DNA of 22,393 bases from an uncultured Clostridia bacterium (GTDB lineage: Bacteria; Bacillota; Clostridia; TANB77; CAG-508): the NCBI GenBank assembly GCA_934169775.1, contig CAKPOI010000026.1:1-22393 (forward strand), written 5' to 3'. Position 1 is the first letter of the stretch; the number at the start of each line of letters is the position of its first letter. Shown piece after piece: positions 1 to 6,395 of the stretch. The position numbers and the translations under genes are program-made. The notes beneath the pieces are model-generated. The model was not told the origin of the DNA. It did not search any database and saw only the letters and a list, made by a program, of their open reading frames with translations.

Positions 1-2
1 CC

Positions 3-1148
3 TGCTGTTAATAAAACACTACTTGCTGGCTTTGTTCCTGTTATTACTTTCCAAGTGCTTCCATAATCTGTTGATTGATTTGCTTTGTTACTGCTTATTG
101 TTCTTGTTACATTGCTATAATTTCCCCATGCACTACTATCAGAATTAATATTTGCTGTTGTTAATTTTCCTTTAACTTCTAAATATTTACACACTAAATC
201 CCATTGTATTCCAAACATTAAACTGCTTGTATAATTATTATTTGGTGTCATCTCTTTAGCTAGAGCTTGTGCCTCACTGCAATATACAAAGTTATATGGT
301 ATAGCATCTTTTTGGCTTATAGCTTTTGGTGATGTTCCTATTGTTATTCTTGCTGATGAGCCTGTTCTCGCATTCGTTGTTTCTGTTGTAGTTCCTTCTA
401 TTCCTGCTTCATATCTTCCTATCCAAAATCCTCCATAAGTATATATACTTTTTAACATTTTTTGATATGCTGCTTTATATTCATCATATGTTAATCCACA
501 TCCATTTGTCAAAGCTTTTTGTGCTTCTGTTAAATTAGATTTACCTGCTGTTACTAATGTACTTCCATCTTGTGCATACCATTCATCTGTCCATGAACTT
601 CTATATGTTGTTGCATATGTTATTAATTTATTTTTTATATCTGTATAATTTTGTTCTGTTAATGTTCCTGTTGTATCTATTGTTAATCCTGTAAATACTG
701 TTGTTTTTGGAACTTCTATCCAAACCCATTCATTATTATTTTTATCTTTTATTACTATTCCTTTACTTGCATCTGCTTCTACTACTGTTGAATTTTCAGG
801 TACTACTCCTGCTGGATTTGAATCTGCTGTATTTACATTTGTAAAATTTGTTCCTGTTCCTCCTCCAGAGCCTCCTTGGCCTCCGTTTCCAGAACCTCCT
901 GTTGCTCCATTTGCATATTGGTCTATTGTACTTTCATATCCTGCTAATTTTTCTGTTTCTTCATCATTTTTTTGATTTGTTTGTTCTTTTGCTTCTGTTG
1001 CTCTTTTTAATATTCCGTTATCTCCACTTAGTGCTGCTATTGTTACTCCAGCAAGTATTAAAAGTACAATGATTGTAATTACTAATGCTATTAGAGTTAT
1101 ACCTTTATTGCTTTTTGTTTTCATTTTTATTCTGTCTTGTATCTTCAT
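3..1148 (-). CDS. Pilin-like (prepilin N-terminus) surface protein, partial at C-terminus
   Basis: The gene begins at ATG 1148, seven bases after a GGAGGAT ribosome site, and is still open after 382 codons at the window edge. Near the N-terminus, basic residues and KGITLIAL are followed by a roughly 20-residue hydrophobic helix ending LILAGVTIAAL. This is the class III/type IV prepilin pattern: prepilin peptidase would cut just after the glycine. A Gly-rich linker follows at about residues 80-95. The remaining ectodomain is Thr/Ser/Asn-rich and holds NEWVWIEVP and GGFWIGRYEAG, short strings that recall SUMF1/formylglycine-generating-enzyme-like surface domains; that resemblance is inference. 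The protein is probably membrane-anchored or assembled in a pilus-like or pseudopilus structure and faces outward. No assembly genes are visible beside it. A promoter lies about 300 bases upstream. The pilin-like N-terminus is secure; the ectodomain function is not. Confidence 0.8.
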   Translation of the reverse strand, partial: MKIQDRIKMKTKSNKGITLIALVITIIVLLILAGVTIAALSGDNGILKRATEAKEQTNQKNDEETEKLAGYESTIDQYANGATGGSGNGGQGGSGGGTGTNFTNVNTADSNPAGVVPENSTVVEADASKGIVIKDKNNNEWVWIEVPKTTVFTGLTIDTTGTLTEQNYTDIKNKLITYATTYRSSWTDEWYAQDGSTLVTAGKSNLTEAQKALTNGCGLTYDEYKAAYQKMLKSIYTYGGFWIGRYEAGIEGTTTETTNARTGSSARITIGTSPKAISQKDAIPYNFVYCSEAQALAKEMTPNNNYTSSLMFGIQWDLVCKYLEVKGKLTTANINSDSSAWGNYSNVTRTISSNKANQSTDYGSTWKVITGTKPASSVLLTA

Positions 1149-1665
1149 CTGTTATCCTCCCTTTCTTTTTTAGATAAAGTTTTCCTTTTTGTTTTTGCCT
1201 TTATCTTTTATTTCTTTGGTTATTATTTACACATATTTTTTATTATACTTTTTTACTGTATTTTTGCATATTGCTCTTTTTTTCTTTTTGTTTCCTAGGC
1301 TATTTATAGCATAAACTTTTTTCCTATAAAGTTATAAAACTCTAAAATTTTATATTTGCTTTTCAATGTTCATGCTATCTAGCCTTTTCCTTTGCTGTTT
1401 CTTTTTTATTTTCAATATATGTTTTGTATCTCTAGTGGATACATTATGTATTTATTTTACCTATTACTTTTGTTTTTGTCAATCTTTTTTATGTTTTTTT
1501 CTTACGGCTTGTTGACTTTTTACAGTTTTTGGTATTTCTTTATTTTACTTGATTAGCTATCTTATTAAATACCCTTTTGCTAAACTTTATGCAGAAATAC
1601 GAAGCTGTATCAATACTATAAGAAACAAAATTATAGTCCTTTTAACATGCTTTTGAAATGTTTTA
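1149..1665. other. Gene-free stretch: long leader and upstream region of the pilin-like gene
   Basis: No convincing ORF is present. The part between the promoter at 1454-1482 and the start at 1148 is a T-rich leader that contains a short hairpin (GCTATTTATAGC, 1299-1310). I looked for the conserved GEMM (cyclic-di-GMP) cores often found upstream of pilin genes and could not recognise one. Beyond the promoter I see only AT-rich sequence up to the transposon relic. Confidence 0.5.
1454..1482 (-). promoter_or_regulatory. Putative sigma-A promoter of the pilin-like gene
   Basis: On the minus strand, TTGACA (1477-1482) is separated by 17 bases from TAAAAT (1454-1459). It points at the pilin-like gene and would give a leader of roughly 300 nt. 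Confidence 0.6.
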
Positions 1666-1697
1666 AGTAAGCGATCGATAAAAACACGTATTGAAAT

Positions 1698-1735
1698 CTC
1701 AAACTTAATCCTATATAATAAGGACAGAGCTTGAG
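1698..1735 (-). repeat. Internal imperfect palindrome of the mobile element
   Basis: Arms 1698-1712 and 1721-1735 can pair with 11 Watson-Crick pairs plus wobbles around an 8-base A/T loop. It sits just after the helix-turn-helix ORF in the sense of that ORF. It has no T-tract, so it may be a structural feature of the element rather than a terminator. Confidence 0.5.
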
Positions 1736-1753
1736 GTTTATTAGTTTTTAATA

Positions 1754-1952
1754 TTATTTTTCATCATCAATCTTAAGTTCTTCGTAAGCACCTTCTTATC
1801 ATACCAAAAGTATCTACATTTTCTTCTTTTACCCATTTTCTAAATGTAGATTCTGGTATTCCATTTTTTCTTGCAAACAGAGTCTTATTTTTTCCGCTCA
1901 CATGATATTCTGCTATATATGATCTTTTTTGATCTTCATTGTATAATTGCAT
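1754..1952 (-). pseudogene. Helix-turn-helix transposase OrfA-like fragment, frameshifted
   Basis: ATG at 1952 follows a GAGGA ribosome site and opens a 59-codon frame ending at 1773. The protein has the spacing of a transposase N-terminal helix-turn-helix: KRSYIAEYH, a short turn, then TLFARKNGIPESTFRKWVKEE at residues 24-44. This pattern binds insertion-sequence ends in IS3-type OrfA and related proteins. After about residue 52 the frame turns into an Arg-rich tail. In another frame the DNA reads GAYEELKIDDEK and a stop at 1754, which looks like the natural C-terminus; deleting one base near 1793-1797 joins the two. I read this as a small ORF broken by a one-base insertion inside a transposon relic. 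The exact family is unknown. Confidence 0.6.
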
Positions 1953-2086
1953 TAAAAAATTCCTCTTTATATCTTTGTGTATTTATTTTACACCAGATCT
2001 AAAAATGGTTTCAATACGTGTTTTATCGATCGCTTACTAAAATTTATTGATTTATTGTCTAAAAAAATAAGAATAGCAATACTGAC

Positions 2087-2132
2087 AAAAAAACGCAAAT
2101 CAGAAAAATTATTTTCCAATTCGCGTTTTTTT
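2087..2132 (-). terminator. Rho-independent terminator after the winged-helix gene
   Basis: Arms AAAAAAACGC (2087-2096) and GCGTTTTTTT (2123-2132) enclose a stem that continues inward to a four-base loop. The remaining mismatches become G-U pairs only in the minus-strand transcript, giving a continuous stem of about 21 pairs followed by a U-run. It lies about 75 bases beyond the stop codon at 2206 and therefore most likely serves that gene. Confidence 0.8.
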
Positions 2133-2205
2133 GAACTACTTTCTTAGCAGTTTTTGAAATTTCTACTTTTTACTGTTTTTTATTAAGCATATTCTAATAA
2201 ATTTT

Positions 2206-2661
2206 TTATAATAGTATTTCCTCTATTTCTATTTCTTTAAAAAATTTTTCATTTTCATCTTTTTTTATAAGTCCTTTTTCAGCTAGATTGTTCAATGCTC
2301 TTTTAGCTACATATTGATATAAGTCTAGTGCATCAGAAATTTCTTTTTTAGAAAACTTTTTGCCTTCATTTTCTTCAAGGAATATTAGCACTTTTCGTTG
2401 TATCTTTCCTAGTTTTGATTTGGTTTTAATCCCTTCTTTATGATCTTTTTTTGAATTTGTTTTAGCTAAAAATGTAACTTCATCAGTTAAGTTCAGTTGT
2501 TTTATGTTTTTAAAAAACTCCAAATACCATTCTGAATCTGATTGGTCTGTAATAATAATAGGTTCTGTAGGTGTTGCTATGAATGGTGTTCCGGCTTTTC
2601 TTTGTATTTCATTCAAAAAGTACCTTTTTGCATTTTCTCCTACTACTACAATTTTTTTCAC
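2206..2661 (-). CDS. Small hypothetical protein with C-terminal winged-helix-like domain
   Basis: The start is GTG at 2661, supported by TAAGGAG (2669-2675); the protein is 151 residues. I do not recognise a family. The N-terminal half (1-70) begins with the beta-strand MKKIVVVGE and looks like a small alpha/beta domain. A basic linker (about 66-85, Lys-rich) follows. Residues 85-145 read like a winged helix: KIQRKVLIFLEEN, then KFSKKEISDALDL, then QYVAKRALNNLAEKGLIKK, which has the classic recognition-helix and wing order. It is therefore probably a DNA-binding protein. It has its own promoter and terminator and lies downstream of the WYL regulator and the AAA+ ATPase in the same direction. 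No catalytic motif is seen. Confidence 0.75.
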   Translation of the reverse strand: MKKIVVVGENAKRYFLNEIQRKAGTPFIATPTEPIIITDQSDSEWYLEFFKNIKQLNLTDEVTFLAKTNSKKDHKEGIKTKSKLGKIQRKVLIFLEENEGKKFSKKEISDALDLYQYVAKRALNNLAEKGLIKKDENEKFFKEIEIEEILL

Positions 2662-2746
2662 TTGTTTTCTCCTTAGTGTGATATTTTTAATTATTTTATT
2701 AGACTATGCTTTTTTTTAGCAGTTTTAAAATTATGTAACCTTTATA

Positions 2747-2775
2747 AGTATATCATATTTATTATGTATTTTCAA
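2747..2775 (-). promoter_or_regulatory. Putative sigma-A promoter of the winged-helix gene
   Basis: TTGAAA (2770-2775) and TATACT (2747-2752) on the minus strand are separated by 17 bases. The expected transcript would start near 2740, about 80 bases before the GTG codon at 2661. Confidence 0.6.
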
Positions 2776-2864
2776 TATAATTATAATTAATTTATACAGA
2801 ATGTAGCATATAGAGGAATTGATTTTATGTTATTTGTATATCCGAAATTTTTTGTTGAAATTGA

Positions 2865-2913
2865 GTTTCACGTTTTTTATGCTTGTTTTTGTTGTATGTT
2901 TCACGTTTTTTAT
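2865..2913. repeat. Two direct copies of a 16-bp motif, period 33
   Basis: GTTTCACGTTTTTTAT occurs at 2865-2880 and again at 2898-2913. TTGTTGAAATT also occurs twice nearby (about 2852 and 2919). The pair sits about 90-140 bases upstream of the -35 of the 2206-2661 gene, where it could be a tandem regulator site or simply a local duplication. Confidence 0.6.
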
Positions 2914-2978
2914 ACCTTTGTTGAAATTTTACTTAACCTTTTCTCAATATATAATAATTTTTACATATGTTTTTTATA

Positions 2979-3983
2979 TTATTTTTTATCAATATTGTAT
3001 TTTTCTGCTGCTTTTTTTAATATCTCTTTCATTTCGTTTCTTAGGCTTTGTGGTCTTACAACTTCTACCATGTCAATGTTCCTCATTGCCCACATTTTGA
3101 ATCCCATTGTGTTTGAATCAACAATTAATTTAAAATTTTCGCTATCTCCTGGTATTTTTTCAATTGTAATATTTTTTCCAAAGATGTCAAAAACAGCATT
3201 TATAAGATGTATATCACATATTACTTCTATTTCTTCTTTTTTTCCGCCAAACATTTCAACTGTTGATTCTGCAAAATCTTTTATTTGTGATTTTGTTTTT
3301 TCTATTGTTATTTTTTCGTCTAATTTTTTTACATTTTTCATTCTGTCTAATCTATAATGATAAAATTTATTTTGTCCTTCTTTTATTCCTATTAAATAAA
3401 ATTCTTGCTTATTATATACAATTGCATATGGTGAAACTACTGGAGTACTTACTATTTGCTTTTCTAATTTATTTGTTATTGCGTATTTCCAATATTCAAA
3501 CTCTATTTTGTTATTGTTATATATGCTGTCTGATATATCTTCTATATTTTTTATGACCTCTGCATTTTCTGTCTTGTTATTTACAGAAAATATTTGATAA
3601 TCTTTTAATTTTTCATTTTCATAGACTGTTTGCATATTTTTACATTTTTTTATGATTTCTTTTGCTATATTTGGTACTATATAGTTGGCATAACTAAAAT
3701 TGTCTATTATTGCTCTGACTTCTCCTGGTTCAAAATCTGTTTCTGGGTCACGGTTTATATAATATCCTTTTCCATTTTCTTCTCTTGTGCTTATGTCATA
3801 ATTGAATTTGTATTTTAGTAAATTAATATTCCTTCTTATTGTTCGTGGGTCTATTTCTATATTGTATATTTCTTTTACCATTTTTTGTATTTCTGTAGCT
3901 GTCATTTTGTGTTCTTCGTCACTGTATTTTTTTAATATGTTTAAAATATATAGTATATTTCCGTTTTTCTCGTATAAATCCAT
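2979..3983 (-). CDS. WYL-domain transcriptional regulator (YafY type)
   Basis: ATG at 3983 follows AAAGGAAT-AGG; the protein has 334 residues, the usual length. Residues 5-75 form an N-terminal DeoR/HTH_11-like winged helix (ILYILNILKKY, then TATEIQKMV, then DPRTIRRNINLL). The WYL domain spans about 145-245 and shows SPYAIVYNKQEFYLIG (184-199) and YRLDRM (210-215), which correspond to the conserved strand and arginine of the ligand-binding pocket. Residues 250-330 fit the WCX C-terminal extension. WYL proteins sense nucleic-acid or nucleotide-type ligands and often control DNA-damage or phage-defence genes; the ligand here is unknown. It lies downstream of, and in the same direction as, the AAA+ ATPase gene with a gap of about 106 bases, so it may control that gene or itself. 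Confidence 0.92.
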   Translation of the reverse strand: MDLYEKNGNILYILNILKKYSDEEHKMTATEIQKMVKEIYNIEIDPRTIRRNINLLKYKFNYDISTREENGKGYYINRDPETDFEPGEVRAIIDNFSYANYIVPNIAKEIIKKCKNMQTVYENEKLKDYQIFSVNNKTENAEVIKNIEDISDSIYNNNKIEFEYWKYAITNKLEKQIVSTPVVSPYAIVYNKQEFYLIGIKEGQNKFYHYRLDRMKNVKKLDEKITIEKTKSQIKDFAESTVEMFGGKKEEIEVICDIHLINAVFDIFGKNITIEKIPGDSENFKLIVDSNTMGFKMWAMRNIDMVEVVRPQSLRNEMKEILKKAAEKYNIDKK

Positions 3984-4042
3984 TTTCCTATTCCTTTCAT
4001 AAGAAACTCTTTTGGTTTCTTTTTTGTCTAATTTTTTCTTTT

Positions 4043-4070
4043 ATAATATCATATTTTTCTTAAAATACAA
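4043..4070 (-). promoter_or_regulatory. Possible promoter of the WYL regulator gene
   Basis: TTGTAT (4065-4070) and TATTAT (4043-4048) with a 16-base spacer lie just after the stop of the AAA+ gene. The fit is moderate, and readthrough from the AAA+ gene is equally possible. A hairpin AAGAAAC-N7-GTTTCTT follows at about 4001-4021, in the WYL leader. Confidence 0.35.
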
Positions 4071-4089
4071 TATCTATAGGAAAACATTT

Positions 4090-5676
4090 TTAATTTATTG
4101 AAAATCCTATTTTTACTTTTTGAGTTTCTGCTGGCTTTTCATTTTCTAGTACTTTTTCTACATCACTTCTTTTTATTAAGTTTATATTTTCATCTTTTTC
4201 ATTAAGTGCTCTATTTGCTTGTTCTATTTTTATTTTTTCGTATATATTTCTTACATATCTTCCATTAGAAAAGTTTGAGCATTTATTTTTTTGTCTGAAG
4301 TCTTCTTGCAATACCTCTTTCACATTTCTTGAAATTTTGTATCCTTCTTTTTTTGCGAGTTTTTTAAATATTTCGTATAATTCTTCTTCACTATAGTTTG
4401 GAAAATTTAGATAAAATTGTATTCTGCTTTCAAACCCTGGATTTCTTTTTATTAAGTCTTCCATCTCTTTTTGATATCCTGCTAATATGATACATATATC
4501 ATCTCTTTTATCTTCCATTTCTTTTATTAATGTTGCTATTGCTTCATCTTCGAAACTTCCTTTTGTATCTGAGTTTAGACTATATGCTTCATCTATGAAT
4601 AGAATTCCTCCTTTTGCTCTTCTTATCTGATCTTGTACTTCTTTTGCTGTCCAGCCTACATATTTTCCAACTAAGTCTCTTCCATGAATTTCTACAAATT
4701 GTCCTTTTGATAAGATTCTTTCTTTTTTGAATATTTCTCCTATAATCCTTGCTACTGTTGTTTTTCCTGTTCCTGGATTTCCTGTAAAACACATATGTAG
4801 CATTGGCATTCCTTTGTTTCTTTTTTTGCATATTTTCACATAATTTACTATTTTATTTATTTCTTCTTTTATGTCTTCAATTCCTATTAAAGATTCTAAT
4901 CTTGGATTTTTGTTTTTTATTGTTTTATTTGTTTTTTCGTTAACTGTTTCTTGATTTTCTAGATATTTTTCTGCAAATTCATCTGTGATTTCGTTTGTGT
5001 TTGTGATTTTGCATTTTAAAATAATATGATTAATTCTTGATTTTACTATAAAAAATGGTTCTTCTGCTAATTTGTCAATATAATTACATTCTTTATTGAT
5101 GCTTATTTGATTTTTTGTTAATAAGTTTATTATATAATCTTTTTTGTCATTTTCTGATATTTTATCAATTTGGAAAAACCAATCATAATATTTATTAAGT
5201 AATGCGTTTATTTCTCCTACTCTATAACTATTGTCTACTATTATGTATACTTTGTCTTTGAATTTTTCCATCATTTCTTTTATTTGTTCTGTATAATTGT
5301 CTAAACATCTATCTATTATTTCTGCATCAATTATTATTAAGTCTTTTTCTATTTTTATTTCTGCCTTTTTTTGTCTTTTGCTTCCTTTTTCTTCCTTTTT
5401 ATCGAAAAGTTTTATTTGCTCTTCTGTTATAAATTCACATCCTTTTTTTATTATTTCTTCTTTTTTTAACATTTTGCATAAAAAATCTATTAATCTGTTT
5501 TTTGTTTCTCCTGGATAATTAGAACTGTTGTGTATTATGATGTTATAATTTGCAAATTTGCTTTTTTTACTAATTTTTAGATATTTAACATAGTCTATTA
5601 TTTCTCTTTTGCAGTGTTCTATACCATAAATGCTTTCTAGTTCTTTTTCTACATCTTTTTCTACAATACTTTTCAT
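4090..5676 (-). CDS. CbxX/CfqX-type AAA+ ATPase with degenerate N-terminal AAA module
   Basis: The protein has 528 residues. The C-terminal half (about 260-510) is a complete CbxX/SpoVK-like AAA+ domain: Walker A GNPGTGKT (299-306), Walker B ILFIDEAYSL (358-367), the arginine-finger segment NPGFESR (412-418) and a sensor-2-like NGRYVRN (471-477). Such ATPases form rings that remodel protein partners. The first half looks like a decayed copy. GIEHCKREIIDYVKY (18-32) matches GIEDIKEEINKIVNYVK (265-281). The P-loop position reads HNSSNYPGETKN without the GKT lysine. KDLIIIDAE (111-119) stands at Walker B, and a segment at 142-173 parallels the 394-428 region. The N-half is therefore probably structural. 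The target is unknown; despite its similarity to CbbX there is no RuBisCO gene nearby. A WYL regulator gene lies downstream in the same direction. Confidence 0.9.
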   Translation of the reverse strand: MKSIVEKDVEKELESIYGIEHCKREIIDYVKYLKISKKSKFANYNIIIHNSSNYPGETKNRLIDFLCKMLKKEEIIKKGCEFITEEQIKLFDKKEEKGSKRQKKAEIKIEKDLIIIDAEIIDRCLDNYTEQIKEMMEKFKDKVYIIVDNSYRVGEINALLNKYYDWFFQIDKISENDKKDYIINLLTKNQISINKECNYIDKLAEEPFFIVKSRINHIILKCKITNTNEITDEFAEKYLENQETVNEKTNKTIKNKNPRLESLIGIEDIKEEINKIVNYVKICKKRNKGMPMLHMCFTGNPGTGKTTVARIIGEIFKKERILSKGQFVEIHGRDLVGKYVGWTAKEVQDQIRRAKGGILFIDEAYSLNSDTKGSFEDEAIATLIKEMEDKRDDICIILAGYQKEMEDLIKRNPGFESRIQFYLNFPNYSEEELYEIFKKLAKKEGYKISRNVKEVLQEDFRQKNKCSNFSNGRYVRNIYEKIKIEQANRALNEKDENINLIKRSDVEKVLENEKPAETQKVKIGFSIN

Positions 5677-5696
5677 ATTATTACCATTCCTTTCCT

Positions 5697-5737
5697 ATGT
5701 ACAACCTTTAAAAAATGATTTTTTATTTTGTGTACAT
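5697..5737 (-). promoter_or_regulatory. Inverted repeat (possible operator) in the AAA+ gene leader
   Basis: ATGTACA (5697-5703) and TGTACAT (5731-5737) flank an inner A/T palindrome (TAAAAAA-TGA-TTTTTTA). It lies between the predicted transcription start and the ribosome site of the AAA+ ATPase gene, where a bound repressor or a folded leader could act. The neighbouring WYL protein is one possible binder (inference). Confidence 0.45.
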
Positions 5738-5749
5738 CTAACTGTTTTT

Positions 5750-5778
5750 AATATAACTAATTTTTGGAAATTTTTCAA
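5750..5778 (-). promoter_or_regulatory. Putative sigma-A promoter of the AAA+ ATPase gene
   Basis: TTGAAA (5773-5778), a 17-base spacer and TATATT (5750-5755) on the minus strand. Transcription would start near 5743, immediately before the inverted repeat at 5697-5737. Confidence 0.55.
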
Positions 5779-5803
5779 TTATACTGGTCACGTATTGTAG
5801 ATT

Positions 5804-5905
5804 GTAAGAACAAAAGCGGACATTAATAACATTAGCACCTATTAAAATATTTTATAGTCCGCGTATTTGTTCGTGCGCGAAAATTTATGAAATAAATTTT
5901 CTGTG
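5804..5905 (-). repeat. Dispersed structured repeat, copy 1
   Basis: Read on the minus strand it begins CACAG, then has a perfect 10-bp hairpin (GAAAATTTAT-TTC-ATAAATTTTC) followed by GCGC. A second inverted pair follows, GAACAAATACGCGGAC and GTCCGCTTTTGTTC, closing over an A/T core. A copy of about 121 bp with the same order lies at 15167-15287 in the opposite orientation. It has no ORF, so it is a non-coding element of unknown role: a small mobile palindromic repeat, or an RNA-level structure. Confidence 0.75.
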
Positions 5906-5925
5906 CATTGTTGTTTTTTATATTA

Positions 5926-5949
5926 TAGGAAGTTCGAAAAACTTTCCTA
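5926..5949 (-). terminator. Secondary hairpin downstream of rpmF
   Basis: TAGGAAGTT (5926-5934) can pair with AACTTTCCTA (5940-5949), with one bulged A. It lies just beyond the main rpmF terminator and has no T-tract, so it may be a backup terminator or unrelated. Confidence 0.35.
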
Positions 5950-5961
5950 GAATATAAAAAA

Positions 5962-5984
5962 AGAAACTATGTTTTATAGTTTCT
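5962..5984 (-). terminator. Rho-independent terminator of rpmF
   Basis: AGAAACTAT (5962-5970) and ATAGTTTCT (5976-5984) form a perfect 9-bp stem with a 5-base loop. On the minus strand the stem is followed directly by a run of T. It stands about 20 bases after the rpmF stop codon. Confidence 0.9.
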
Positions 5985-6005
5985 CATCATCATATACTTG
6001 TTTAA

Positions 6006-6197
6006 TTAAGCATTTTCAGCTTCTTTTTTTGCAATTACTTGTTTACCATCATAATATCCGCAATTTCCGCAAACTCTGTGTGGTAATACTGCTTCATGGC
6101 AGTGTGGACATGTTGAAAATGTTGGTTGTTCTTTTTTCCATGTTGATCTTTTTGCATGTGTTCTTGCTTTTGACCATCTTCTTTTTGGTTGTGCCAT
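6006..6197 (-). CDS. rpmF: 50S ribosomal protein L32
   Basis: The 63-residue protein starts MAQPKRRWSKART, the basic L32 N-terminus, and has the zinc-ribbon cysteines C30-x2-C33 and C43-x2-C46 (CPHC, CGNC). It is thus the zinc-binding (C+) L32 form. Residues 38-51 (VLPHRVCGNCGYYD) match the family core. The start follows TAAGGAGGG. L32 binds 23S rRNA in the large subunit. Many Firmicutes place a DUF177 (YceD/YlbN) gene directly upstream; here there is none. The gene instead stands alone between its own consensus promoter and a strong terminator. Confidence 0.97.
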   Translation of the reverse strand: MAQPKRRWSKARTHAKRSTWKKEQPTFSTCPHCHEAVLPHRVCGNCGYYDGKQVIAKKEAENA

Positions 6198-6301
6198 TTA
6201 AAATCCCTCCTTAACAGATATGTATATATCTTATTTTCTTTAACTTATTTTTTTATCCACAAATATATGCTAAACTATTTTTTCTATTTGTGCACTATAA
6301 A

Positions 6302-6330
6302 ATTATACTAGTATTTTTTGTTTTTGTCAA
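6302..6330 (-). promoter_or_regulatory. Consensus sigma-A promoter of rpmF
   Basis: An exact TTGACA (6325-6330), 17-base spacer and exact TATAAT (6302-6307) on the minus strand. It implies a leader of about 100 nt and strong constitutive expression, as expected for a ribosomal protein gene. Confidence 0.85.
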
Positions 6331-6395
6331 TGTTAAAAATAATATTTTTTGTATTCCTATCATATTTTTGCGAATTTTTTTCTTTATATATAGTT

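Larger units (their letters stand above)
1666..2038 (-). mobile_element. MITE-like or decayed insertion sequence (373 bp)
   Basis: The ends are near-perfect inverted repeats: 1666-1698 and the complement of 2007-2038 both read AGTAAGCGATCGATAAAA, then CACGTATTGAAA, with one extra A and one substitution between the arms. Between them lies a short minus-strand ORF for a transposase-type helix-turn-helix (1773-1952), then an internal imperfect palindrome (1698-1735). No transposase catalytic domain is present, so the element cannot move itself and would need a related copy. No clear target-site duplication is visible; the flanks are A/T runs that merely extend the inverted repeat (TTTTA and TAAAA). 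The family is not assigned; the internal ORF resembles the first ORF of two-ORF insertion sequences. Confidence 0.8.
2662..2978. other. Intergenic region between WYL regulator and winged-helix gene
   Basis: This 317-base AT-rich gap holds the promoter at 2747-2775 and the 33-base-period repeat at 2865-2913. I find no coding potential in it and no clear terminator for the upstream WYL gene. Confidence 0.6.
5677..6005. other. Intergenic region between rpmF and the AAA+ gene
   Basis: This 329-base gap has no ORF. Read from the rpmF side it holds the rpmF terminator, a second hairpin (5926-5949), one copy of the dispersed structured repeat (5804-5905), and the promoter and palindrome of the AAA+ gene. 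Confidence 0.7.

Noticed and set aside
1149..1453. Possible cyclic-di-GMP riboswitch in the pilin leader
   Set aside because: A weak resemblance (a CAGCAAAGG-like string) lacks the conserved cores and paired helices of GEMM-I or class II, so I do not call one.
1552..1650. A stop-free minus-strand stretch of about 33 codons
   Set aside because: No start codon or ribosome site, and no recognisable protein; chance is sufficient.
2819..3357. Overlapping plus-strand ORFs of 93 and 176 codons
   Set aside because: They mostly lie antisense to the WYL regulator gene, are Phe/Leu/Ile-rich as expected from the complement of an A-rich coding strand, and lack ribosome sites.
5789..5797. CACGTATTG near the AAA+ promoter, also present in the MITE-like ends
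   Set aside because: Only nine bases match and the rest of the terminal repeat is absent, so it is not evidence of a second element.
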